Shown one piece after another: positions 1-6,497 of a DNA stretch of 41,236 nucleotides. Within the stretch, counting starts at the first letter, position 1, and each line of letters starts with the position of its first letter. The position numbers and the translations under genes are program-made. The notes beneath the pieces are model-generated. The model was not told where the DNA came from, ran no database searches, and was given only the letters and a program-made list of their open reading frames with translations. This DNA comes from an uncultured Paenibacillus sp. (GTDB lineage: Bacteria > Bacillota > Bacilli > Paenibacillales > Paenibacillaceae): NCBI GenBank assembly GCA_927443375.1, contig CAKMKL010000236.1, positions 1 through 41,236 on the forward strand, given 5' to 3'.

Positions 1-44
1 GCCACTTTCCATACATGTGTATTTTCAAGTTCAAACTATATAGT
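1..44. repeat. possible end of MITE-like element, copy of 33,895-33,941
   Basis: Bases 1-8, and a 15-base identical run at about 20-34 (TATTTTCAAGTTCAA), match the right end of the inverted-repeat element at 33,786-33,941 at nearly the same spacing. The following CTAT-TAG bases also match. The frame through this stretch continues into the phosphotransferase, so either the element entered that gene or the match is a coincidence within coding sequence. Confidence 0.35.
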
Positions 45-756
45 ATCAAAAGTTGTCATTGAGAGCGAAGAAGTACATTGTTCCGTCTTGAGATGGATTG
101 CAGGGGAACCTTTGTCCAAAATAGATTTCACTAATGAAGAAATGGTTAGTACCTTGGGGAAGCGTATTGCAGATTTACATCAGTTTTCGAGGAGTTTCAA
201 ACATGGTTCAAGTATTATAAGACCCCGTTATGAGATAGAGTGGCTTAATAACATATTGACCAAATTTCGATTAGGAGAAAATATTGGTATTATCACCACC
301 GAGGAATTTAAAATTCTTGAGAATACATTTTCGTTGGTAACTGATCGTATGAAAGGGTTGAGCAAAATTTCTGGAACATGGGGATTCATCCATGCCGACA
401 TTCACTATAGCAACCTAATTAGCACAACATCGGGAATCTCATTCATTGACTTTGGATTATCGGGATTTGGATATTATCCAATGGATGTGGCTTCTGCTGC
501 CCTATTTACTAAAAGTGAATTACGGGATGATCTTCTTTCCGCCTACACAAATTCAGTTTCAAGGAAGAAAGACATTGCACAATTAGAAGATTTCATGTTT
601 TTGGATATATGCGGACTCTACGCATTTCGAGTAAGTAATGAAGGAATGCATATATGGATACGTGAACATATGCCAAGTCTGATTGAACTTTGTAAATCCT
701 TGCTTAATGGCAAAATAGTTTTTTATAAAATCAATCAAGTAGGCTTAGCAAACTAG
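1..756 (+). CDS. APH-family phosphotransferase, 5'-truncated by window edge
   Basis: The reading frame is open from the first base of the window, so the N-terminus is missing; the TTG at 88 is internal rather than a start. The visible part is the C-terminal lobe of an aminoglycoside/choline kinase-like fold. It shows LRWIAGEPL (typical of the hinge to the C-lobe), the catalytic-loop pattern HADIHYSNL (HxDxxxxN) and the metal-binding IDFGLSG (DFG-like). Proteins of this family transfer the ATP gamma-phosphate to small hydroxylated substrates; the substrate here cannot be read. About 252 codons remain of a family usually near 300-330. No terminator-like hairpin was seen directly after it. Bases 1-44 resemble one end of a repeat element found again near 33,900, so the first 15 codons may be foreign to the gene. 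Confidence 0.8.
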   Translation, partial: ATFHTCVFSSSNYIVSKVVIESEEVHCSVLRWIAGEPLSKIDFTNEEMVSTLGKRIADLHQFSRSFKHGSSIIRPRYEIEWLNNILTKFRLGENIGIITTEEFKILENTFSLVTDRMKGLSKISGTWGFIHADIHYSNLISTTSGISFIDFGLSGFGYYPMDVASAALFTKSELRDDLLSAYTNSVSRKKDIAQLEDFMFLDICGLYAFRVSNEGMHIWIREHMPSLIELCKSLLNGKIVFYKINQVGLAN

Positions 757-837
757 AGAAGCCTGTAATTAAAGAAAACATAGACGTTGCTCATTGGAAC
801 CCTCCTTACCTTAACACAGTTCTTATGCTTCATAGGG

Positions 838-863
838 TGTTGCGCTAACCGGCAGGATTACGT
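838..863 (+). repeat. GGCAGG-type intergenic repeat (part 3 of composite element)
   Basis: GCTAACCGGCAGGATTACGTG is a degenerate version of the motif GTTC..CTAACGGGCAGGATAGTTGAAC that recurs at 2540, 2887, 5139 and 6115. It lies just upstream of the ribosome site of the next gene. Here the flanking arms of the inverted repeat are mostly lost. Confidence 0.5.
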
Positions 864-893
864 GATAATGGAACATAGTAAGGAGGTTTATAA

Positions 894-1448
894 ATGAATA
901 GAATTGTTGTCGTAACGGTAGGGAAAACACATAGTGGTAAGACGACATTCGCTAATCAATTAGAATCGCTTTTGAAACATACAATTATAATTGACCAAGA
1001 CAATCACGCACAGTTCATTAACACTTACTATAAGTCCTTACGTCCGAAGGAAGGTCCGAATACGCTTAAATATGCAGTTTCTCAAACAATAGTCGATTAT
1101 GCGGTGAATCAGACGGATTATCACCTCGTTCTATGTAATTCTAATCTTACACGAAACGGTCGTATGGACTTACTGGACTATTTTCGAAGAAAAGGATTTA
1201 TAACCATTCTGGTCTATTTTGATATTCCAAATGACGTACTTCATTTACGGATCAAAGAAAGCCAGCGTAGCAAGGACATTTTTCGGAGTGCTTCAACGTT
1301 CGAGGATGTGCTTGTTCGACAACAAAAGATCGAAGATTTGGCACCAAAAATAAGCGAAGCTGACCACCTATTTGTAGTCAGCCGTAATGAAGAAGACGTA
1401 CCGATGGTTATTAAGAAAATTACGGAAATCACAAAATTCGGGTTTTAA
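894..1448 (+). CDS. P-loop ATP-binding protein (AAA_33/zeta-toxin-like kinase fold)
   Basis: A 184-residue protein starting with ATG 894 behind a strong AAGGAGG site at about 880. The N-terminus contains a Walker A loop, GKTHSGKTT (residues ~10-18), followed by helix and strand segments typical of small ATP-dependent kinases (nucleotide kinase, AAA_33 or zeta-toxin-like group). A later DxPxxxLxxRI segment around residues 110-120 fits the LID region that follows the central strand in these kinases. It is probably a cytosolic phosphotransferase of unknown substrate. It stands alone between repeat elements and is AT-rich like its neighbours, which suggests a laterally acquired cassette. It is not paired with an antitoxin-like ORF, so a toxin role is not supported. 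Confidence 0.75.
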   Translation: MNRIVVVTVGKTHSGKTTFANQLESLLKHTIIIDQDNHAQFINTYYKSLRPKEGPNTLKYAVSQTIVDYAVNQTDYHLVLCNSNLTRNGRMDLLDYFRRKGFITILVYFDIPNDVLHLRIKESQRSKDIFRSASTFEDVLVRQQKIEDLAPKISEADHLFVVSRNEEDVPMVIKKITEITKFGF

Positions 1449-1464
1449 ATCCATACATTTTTTC

Positions 1465-1540
1465 AACTAACGGAAAACGTTGGTTCAAAGAAACAGCGAC
1501 GTCTAGGACTTTATTTTCTCGTCCTTTTCTGCCGCTGTTT
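1465..1540 (+). repeat. composite repeat: palindrome plus hairpin
   Basis: First part: AACTAACG (1465-1472) pairs with CGTTGGTT (1478-1485). Second part: a hairpin AAACAGCG (1491-1498) / CGCTGTTT (1533-1540), with an inner stem AGGAC (1505-1509) / GTCCT (1521-1525). Both parts follow the stop of the kinase-like gene and may end its transcript. The same layout recurs at 2475, 4865, 5065 and 6082. Confidence 0.6.
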
Positions 1541-1706
1541 CAATTTCTAGGTCAGTCTAAAACTTATTTTCGGAGTCTAACGGTATGGAAATTAGGAAAA
1601 CCGCATGGTATTCTGCTAACATTCCTATTCACTTGAAAATAGGGAAAAATAAACATTATCATGTTACAATCGTAGAGTTGTATAAATTAAAGCTTGGGAT
1701 TGGAGT

Positions 1707-2388
1707 ATGAGTTTTAAAAAGAAAATGTTTTTTTAGTTGGACCTATTACTTTATCAGTTGCTGTAGCTGGCTGCGGTGGGTCAGCCAATGAGAGTACAGG
1801 GACTGGAAATACTGATGAGACCGCAAAGAATGTGATTGCTGCAACTGAAACAGCGAAAGAAACTAATACAGATGCAGAAAATGTAAACACACCAGAGCCA
1901 GCCTAAGTAGAAGGCCCTGCAATAGCTCCTTTGATTACCAAAGCAGGAGGTCTTGGGGATACCAAGGAGGCTATCGAGCAAGTTCGGGGAGCCGATAAGA
2001 ACGACAGTTACGCAGGAATCAGCTCTTATCAGAACAATACTATTCTCGTAATGTATTCCGAAGATGATGTGCCGAAAAAAATATAGCGAACAATGTAACC
2101 CTGTCGTTTGAAGCTACGGTTTCGAAGCATCGCACTGCAGAGGAAGCGCTAAATGAGTATTCCTCAGTCGTTCCAAGTGATGCCGTCAAGGTCAAAGAAT
2201 ATAAAGCTGACGAGGGCCGTGATGTCATTCAGTATGAGAGTAAAATCCTTTCAGATCGGCTAAAAGGATTTTATGATTTCGCTGCTATTCTTGATCCCGA
2301 ATTAAAGCCTGGAACCTTTATTGTAATCTTGAAGCACGATGATAGTGGTGTTTTCTCGGTTGTGGTAGCAGCAGGTAATAATCCATAA
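1707..2388 (+). pseudogene. decayed lipoprotein gene with two frame changes and an internal stop
   Basis: ATG 1707 opens MSFKKKMFF and then hits TAG within a poly-T tract. Shifting one frame restores a signal segment ending in the lipobox VAGC and a Thr/Glu/Asn-rich linker. That frame is interrupted by TAA at 1904-1906, continues to TAG at 2084-2086 after an A7 tract, and a further shift restores about 100 clean codons to TAA 2386-2388. Read through, it would be a secreted lipoprotein of about 225 residues with a small C-terminal domain I do not recognise. The lesions at homopolymers fit a pseudogene; sequencing errors could explain the shifts but not the internal TAA. An extended -10 (TGTTACAAT, about 1662-1670) lies upstream. 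Confidence 0.7.
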
Positions 2389-2440
2389 GATTTAGTTAAT
2401 GTAAAATAACAATATAACGATACTGGGCTAACGACATTGA

Positions 2441-2472
2441 ATGGATTCGGTTTTTATCTAAACAGAATCCAT
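2441..2472 (+). terminator. hairpin after lipoprotein pseudogene
   Basis: ATGGATTC (2441-2448) pairs with GAATCCAT (2465-2472), and an inner GTTT/AAAC extends the stem to about 12 pairs. There is no long T-run, so termination would be weak. Confidence 0.5.
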
Positions 2473-2474
2473 TT

Positions 2475-2567
2475 AACTAACGTGAACGTTAGTTCAACAC
2501 ACTTGGAGCAGTTTGCCGACGGTAGCTGCTCCATTTTTCGTTCCGCTAACGGGCAGGATAGTTGAAC
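2475..2567 (+). repeat. composite repeat, complete copy (palindrome, terminator hairpin, GGGCAG repeat)
   Basis: This is the clearest copy. Palindrome AACTAACG (2475-2482) / CGTTAGTT (2487-2494). Hairpin GGAGCAG (2505-2511) / CTGCTCC (2526-2532), followed by ATTTTT. Third part GTTC-CGCTAAC-GGGCAGGA-TAGTTGAAC (2540-2567), itself an imperfect inverted repeat. The order matches the other copies in the first 6.2 kb. Confidence 0.7.
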
Positions 2568-2646
2568 AAGATAAGTGGAGGTTTTATGTCGCAATTGACG
2601 CAAACTGTGAAGGACTCATTACAAACCCACACAAAAAAAGAGCCCC

Positions 2647-2769
2647 TTACGGAGCGAATGGAACATTTAAAAAGATATACCGAATTATAAAGAAAGCGAT
2701 GATAAACAGAGCGGCCAGTCCCAGAAGAGTAGAAATGATAATTTTATCTGAGCGTTTATATTTACTCAT
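2647..2769 (-). CDS. 40-residue single-helix membrane protein, unknown
   Basis: On the minus strand, ATG at 2769 follows AGGTGAT with good spacing and opens MSKYKRSDK. A 25-residue hydrophobic helix rich in Ile, Leu and Phe follows, then a short tail ending NVPFAP and TAA at 2647. The charged N-terminus and central helix indicate a single-pass inner-membrane protein with its N-terminus probably inside. A run of seven T on the minus strand lies just past the stop. I do not recognise the family. The opposite-strand frame over the same bases crosses the repeat element and lacks a ribosome site, so it was not called. Confidence 0.55.
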   Translation of the reverse strand: MSKYKRSDKIIISTLLGLAALFIIAFFIIRYIFLNVPFAP

Positions 2770-2886
2770 CAAGATCACCTCATTATGTTTTCCTAAATAA
2801 TACCATATCTAAGGAATTGGCGCTAAGTGAAAGCCTACGGCTATTGCACAGTACGAAGATATTGTGTAATAAAAGAAAGCGTACTT

Positions 2887-2914
2887 GTTCAACTAAAGGG
2901 CAGGTTAGTTGAAT
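2887..2914 (+). repeat. GGGCAGG inverted repeat (part 3 alone)
   Basis: GTTCAACTAA (2887-2896) and TTAGTTGAA (2905-2913) are perfect arms around AGGGCAGG. This copy stands without the upstream palindrome and hairpin, showing that the third part can occur independently. Confidence 0.65.
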
Positions 2915-2999
2915 GATTTCGCGAATAACTTAAGTCATGACGAATTTACGAAGTTCGCAAAAAATACGTTATGCGAAATCAACTAAGGAGAAAAACTTT

Positions 3000-3710
3000 A
3001 TGAAAATAAAGAAAAAACTAGTTTTTATCAGTTGTATAATACTCTTCCTATTTATCTTAATTATTTTAGTTAGCTACATGCTTACACCTCAACCAGTAAA
3101 TGCGATGATGGTTAGTCTTTCTAGTATGACGGAATACGATAACAATATTTATTTGGAGAAGAGTATCCCAAAAAAGACTAAAGAGGAATTAATTAATGAC
3201 TATGAGAAGTCAAAGATCAAAATATTAGATTGTTTCGATGAGATTAGGGCAAAACCGACTATCATTTTTGTTCAATCTCCAGAATCCTTAAAACGTTATG
3301 CACAAAACCAAACTGGTCAGACTTACTATATGTACTGGGGTAATTTTATTGTGATTGGGCCAAAAGGGTTTAATGAAGATGTTATAGCGCATGAACTAAT
3401 TCATTCTGAACTGAGAAAACGACTTAGAAACAAGAACTTAGTTCCAGTTTGGTTCGATGAAGGGTTAGCAACGTTAGTTGACAATAGATATTCAATTAAT
3501 AATATAAATGAAATCAATTTTGATGCTCTTGATGGACTAAAAAATAAGGGTAACTTTTATGATCCGATAAGATCTAGAGAGAATTATCTAATCGCAAAAA
3601 GTGAAGTTAGTAGGTGGTATAGAACTAATGGGAATACAGGATTGAACAATCTTATTAACGGATTAAATAAAGGGATAACTTTTAACGAGCTCTACAAAGA
3701 AAAACAATAA
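3000..3710 (+). CDS. membrane-anchored zinc metallopeptidase-like protein (peptidase MA-like)
   Basis: The start is taken at ATG 3000, 9 bases after AAGGAG, giving 236 residues; an in-frame ATG at 2937 lacks a ribosome site. Residues ~8-27 form a hydrophobic N-terminal signal anchor. The extracytoplasmic part carries HELIH at residues 131-135 (HExxH zinc motif) and WFDEGLA about 20 residues later, a layout typical of gluzincin/peptidase MA-like proteins, in which the Glu of the second motif can be the third ligand. It would act outside the membrane on an unknown substrate. The gene is AT-rich and followed 26 bases later by the first attC-like site, so it could itself be a cassette gene. Catalytic activity is inferred from motifs only. 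Confidence 0.7.
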   Translation: MKIKKKLVFISCIILFLFILIILVSYMLTPQPVNAMMVSLSSMTEYDNNIYLEKSIPKKTKEELINDYEKSKIKILDCFDEIRAKPTIIFVQSPESLKRYAQNQTGQTYYMYWGNFIVIGPKGFNEDVIAHELIHSELRKRLRNKNLVPVWFDEGLATLVDNRYSINNINEINFDALDGLKNKGNFYDPIRSRENYLIAKSEVSRWYRTNGNTGLNNLINGLNKGITFNELYKEKQ

Positions 3711-3735
3711 TGTAAGAAACTCTTAGAAGAGTTGA

Positions 3736-3925
3736 CTTCGTATAACTCCATATTCAAGCTTCGGGGCATCCGCCCCTCGGTCCGACCGAAGTTAGATGTG
3801 GATTCGGAGGGGTATTTCAGTAGCGAGGTAGAGATTCAACCGGACACATCCCTCCACCTAACCGCATCGCGGCCGCCCTTCGCTTAAGGTGGAGGGAAGT
3901 CGTGAACACAACAACGTTAGCCGAA
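3736..3925 (+). repeat. attC-like folded site, upstream boundary of nucleotidyltransferase
   Basis: It begins CTTCGTATAACTCCATATT, matching the start of the site at 4715 (CTTCGGCTAACACCATATT), and ends with GTTAGCC at 3916-3922. Inside are GGGGC/GCCCC (3773-3786) and an 11-bp perfect stem TCCCTCCACCT (3849-3859) / AGGTGGAGGGA (3887-3897). Long imperfect palindromes that end in a GTTRRRY-like box are the hallmark of integron attC sites; the last purine position differs here. No integrase gene is in the window. Confidence 0.45.
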
Positions 3926-3953
3926 AGAAGTTCTTAGTTTAGGAGGAGTCTAT

Positions 3954-4724
3954 ATGATATTAGAAAAAGTTATAAATAGAATTGTAATAAAAAGTGAATA
4001 TAAGGATTTTGTTGATAAGTATATAGATAATATACTTACCGAATTTAAAGGTAAGATTCATAGCATTTATATGTGTGGCTCGATTCCAAAGGGAACTGCT
4101 AAACCTTTTAAGTCAGATGCAGACTTTACTATTGTATGTGTAAATCCCAAAGATATTGATTACGAAAGATTGTCAAATATTAAAGACAGGCTTTTGGAAG
4201 AATATCCAGTAGTAACTAAGATTGATACGATAATTTGCTCGATTGACGATGTATTAAGTAAACCAAATGAGTGGGGTTTTTGGGTAAAGATAATTTGTGT
4301 TTGCATATATGGTCATGACGTTGGTGAAAAAGTACCACCGATAATTATTTCTCCAGAGTTCATTTTAGACTTAAATACAGAGACCAAGGAGGAAGTAGAT
4401 CGTATTCATAGTTTACTTTCTAATGCTAGTGATAACACAATGAAAACTAGATATATTAAAGGTTACTCTAAGAGATTAATTCGTGCACTATACTCTTTGG
4501 TTTTAGAAGATACAGGTGTATGGCAAGATGACATTATTAATATGAAGAATGCCATATTAAACTATTGTGAGATTGACTCCGCTTTAGTTGATTATCTGTA
4601 TGCTTGTTACTTGGATAGTAATAATGTACTTGTTGAAGAGTTTCTGGGAATTGCAGATGAAGTATATAGCTATTTTGAGAACGCCTTAAATGCAGTGGCT
4701 GCTTCCAGAACTTCCTTCGGCTAA
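3954..4724 (+). CDS. nucleotidyltransferase-domain protein (aminoglycoside adenylyltransferase-like)
   Basis: ATG 3954 follows AGGAGG; the product is 256 residues. The N-terminal part has the polymerase-beta-type motif GSIPKGTAKPFKSDADFTI (residues ~42-60), in which GS and DxD are the nucleotide and metal-binding signatures. The second half is helical, with an R-rich ring-facing helix like the C-terminal domain of ANT enzymes. Such enzymes move AMP from ATP to a small substrate; antibiotic modification is possible but not shown. The last residues (AASRTSFG) and the stop codon lie within the downstream attC-like site, as often seen in integron cassettes. The gene is much more AT-rich than the two flanking folded sites. 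Confidence 0.75.
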   Translation: MILEKVINRIVIKSEYKDFVDKYIDNILTEFKGKIHSIYMCGSIPKGTAKPFKSDADFTIVCVNPKDIDYERLSNIKDRLLEEYPVVTKIDTIICSIDDVLSKPNEWGFWVKIICVCIYGHDVGEKVPPIIISPEFILDLNTETKEEVDRIHSLLSNASDNTMKTRYIKGYSKRLIRALYSLVLEDTGVWQDDIINMKNAILNYCEIDSALVDYLYACYLDSNNVLVEEFLGIADEVYSYFENALNAVAASRTSFG

Positions 4725-4818
4725 CACCATATTGACGCTCCGGGTCACTCTGAGAAGCGAGTGACCACATCCAGCCCCCTAAGCCCGTTGGGACGTCACT
4801 GCATTAGGTGTTCGGCAA
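4715..4818 (+). repeat. attC-like folded site, downstream boundary of nucleotidyltransferase
   Basis: GGCTAAC (4719-4725) contains the stop codon of the upstream gene and pairs loosely with GTTCGGC (4810-4816); CTAACACC faces GGTGTTCGG across the site. A perfect internal stem is GGTCACTC (4743-4750) / GAGTGACC (4759-4766). The start is homologous to the site at 3736. Each end box departs from the attC consensus (RYYYAAC / GTTRRRY) at one base. Confidence 0.5.
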
Positions 4819-4864
4819 GCCTCACAACTATAAGCAGCGACTCTAATTATAACATAAGACTATT

Positions 4865-4950
4865 GAGCTAACAGGAAACTATAGCTCCACCAAGCGCAAC
4901 GGCAGCCGGTCACTTGATCAGCTGCCGTTGTCCATTGGAGCAACGGACAA
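4865..4950 (+). repeat. composite repeat copy with 10-bp hairpin
   Basis: Palindrome GAGCTA (4865-4870) / TAGCTC (4882-4887), then hairpin CAACGGCAGC (4897-4906) / GCTGCCGTTG (4921-4930). A third inverted repeat TTGTCC/GGACAA spans about 4928-4950. The hairpin is not followed by a T-run. Confidence 0.55.
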
Positions 4951-4984
4951 TTTACAAGAAAACATCACTGAAAGGGTTGAGAAT

Positions 4985-5074
4985 GTGGACATTAAAGCGG
5001 TACTCTTTGATTTAGATGGTACGTTATTAGCCCATGATAATGATGAACCATATTTAAATTTCGCGTTCAACTAA
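4985..5074 (+). pseudogene. N-terminal fragment of a HAD-superfamily hydrolase
   Basis: From a GTG at 4985 the frame reads DIKAVLFDLDGTLLAHD, an unmistakable HAD motif I (DxDGT, with the nucleophile Asp). It then reads about ten more residues and stops at TAA 5072. A functional HAD enzyme needs roughly 200 residues. The coding similarity ends at the GTTCAACTAACGG boundary of the next composite repeat, so the gene appears to have been cut or replaced at that point. Confidence 0.65.
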
Positions 5075-5162
5075 CGGAAAATGTTAGCTCCATAGGAATA
5101 AGTAAGCAGCCGCTAAAAAAATCGGCTACTTTTTCTTTAAGCTATTGGGCAGATTAACGTGG
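5065..5162 (+). repeat. composite repeat copy, complete, with T-rich hairpin
   Basis: Palindrome CTAAC (5071-5075) / GTTAG (5083-5087). Hairpin AGCCG (5108-5112) / CGGCT (5123-5127), followed by CTTTTTCTTT-like T-rich bases. Third part GCTATTGGGCAGATTAACG near 5140-5159. It begins exactly where the HAD fragment ends. Confidence 0.65.
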
Positions 5163-5328
5163 AAACATATTTCATGCACTAGAATTACAATTTATGGTAT
5201 TCTAGAGTTATAAAAGGGACAAGAGATGCAAACGAAATGACTGAAGAACCGTCCCTCTTTCTAGCGTGCATAATATGTTTTCGGTAAGAATGGATGAATG
5301 TAAATAATACATACGGAGGTAATTAAGT

Positions 5329-5997
5329 TTGAATACTCACTACTATCTCAGTTGGTTTAATAACTTTTTTTCAGAGAAGCTGGTCCATTGTTTGCATGAG
5401 GATATACAAGACAGAAAATCGCTTGTTATGATTAGCGCTGAACCGTCTGGTTATACAGGTGAGCAAATGAACTTTGATGATGTTCCTGAATATACATGGT
5501 TAAATCAGGCTAACATTATTTTTGATGAATATCATTTCATTGATTACCGTATGCAGAAGGAAGATGCCCAACGATTCATTCAGGGCGCTTCTGTTGTTTT
5601 TTTATGCGGTGGAGATCCTGTTTTGCAAAACGATTTTTTGGCGGATTATGAGTTATCAAATGTTATTAAACAAAGCAATGCCGTTATAATGGGTGCCAGC
5701 GCCGGGGCGTTAAACATGGCTGCAAAATGGTTGTATTTGAAAAATACCGGTAATGAGGCTGAAGTAAGTACTATTTACGATGGTATTGGCTTGGATCATT
5801 TTGCCTATGAATCTCATTCTAAACGCGACTATGCTACGTTTGTTCAAGGCTACCTGTTCCCCTTGTCTGAAGAGATTGATGTTTATGCGGCAGAACAGGA
5901 GAGTGCAATGCGTGTAAAGGACGGCAAAATAGAAATAATGGGTCCTGTATATTTAATTTCCCATTCAAAGATTCAGAAATTGGTTGATGCGCTGTAA
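5329..5997 (+). CDS. peptidase S51-like / class I glutamine amidotransferase-fold protein
   Basis: The start is TTG 5329, 8 bases after a strong GGAGGT; no ATG fits better. The 222-residue product has FLCGGDP (residues ~86-92, the turn seen in dipeptidase E and cyanophycinase relatives) and GASAGAL (~122-128), the nucleophile elbow with Ser as expected for S51 serine peptidases. A later SHSKRDY segment could supply the His of the catalytic set. It probably cleaves small or isopeptide substrates in the cytosol. It stands alone between repeat elements. The substrate is not predictable, and the identity rests on the elbow and GGDP motif. Confidence 0.75.
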   Translation: MNTHYYLSWFNNFFSEKLVHCLHEDIQDRKSLVMISAEPSGYTGEQMNFDDVPEYTWLNQANIIFDEYHFIDYRMQKEDAQRFIQGASVVFLCGGDPVLQNDFLADYELSNVIKQSNAVIMGASAGALNMAAKWLYLKNTGNEAEVSTIYDGIGLDHFAYESHSKRDYATFVQGYLFPLSEEIDVYAAEQESAMRVKDGKIEIMGPVYLISHSKIQKLVDAL

Positions 5998-6081
5998 TTA
6001 GGCTTACTGCAAATCATTTCAGGTTTTAATATCCCCCGGACTTATTGTCGGGCAGAAATGAAATTTTTATTAAACAGTATG

Positions 6082-6142
6082 GGGCAGTTTTCCAGTCGGG
6101 AACTGCTCTTTTTTGTTCAGCGAACGGGCAGTTTAGTTTATG
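6082..6142 (+). repeat. composite repeat copy acting as likely terminator
   Basis: Hairpin GGGCAGTT (6082-6089) / AACTGCTC (6101-6108) followed by a T-run to 6114, then part 3 GTTCAGCGAACGGGCAGTTTAGTTTA from 6115. The stem and T-run make this a convincing Rho-independent terminator about 85 bases after the S51-like gene. Confidence 0.65.
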
Positions 6143-6182
6143 ATCAAACCTGTGCTAGCGATAAAGAATCGGCTAGTAGAGC

Positions 6183-6329
6183 TCATATTACCGGCCGCTC
6201 CGCTCCATGACAGTTATCTCCTGATTCCACTTGCAGAACCGCCCCACAAATAAGCTTATGACCTACCGCTGAGTGAATAAGCCGATCCAAATGTTTGAAT
6301 GCGTTGTTGCATAAAAAATCCCTTCTCAT
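6183..6329 (-). pseudogene. short fragment, possibly N-terminus of a serine hydrolase
   Basis: A 48-codon minus-strand frame from ATG 6329 to TGA 6183 reads LDRLIHSAVGHKLICGAVLQV followed by a few more residues. The pattern of a helix followed by a GAVL strand resembles the first helix and strand of class C beta-lactamase-type hydrolases, but the SxxK motif that should follow is absent. It abuts the composite repeat at 6082-6142, like the HAD fragment. No convincing ribosome site was seen. It could be spurious. Confidence 0.3.
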
Positions 6330-6497
6330 CATATTTTCCCGACTATGCATTGTTGATATCTATTCTATGGTCAAAATATATACTGATATGGCTTAGAGAA
6401 GACATGCCGTTATATTTTTAATAGAAACTGACAAAAAAGTATCCGAACATTATAATTGTTATATATATCCTATAGCTGCACTGACCAGGAGGACGGC

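Noticed and set aside
2513-2800. 95-codon plus-strand frame
   Set aside because: It starts inside a composite repeat, has no ribosome site, and covers the better-supported minus-strand membrane protein.
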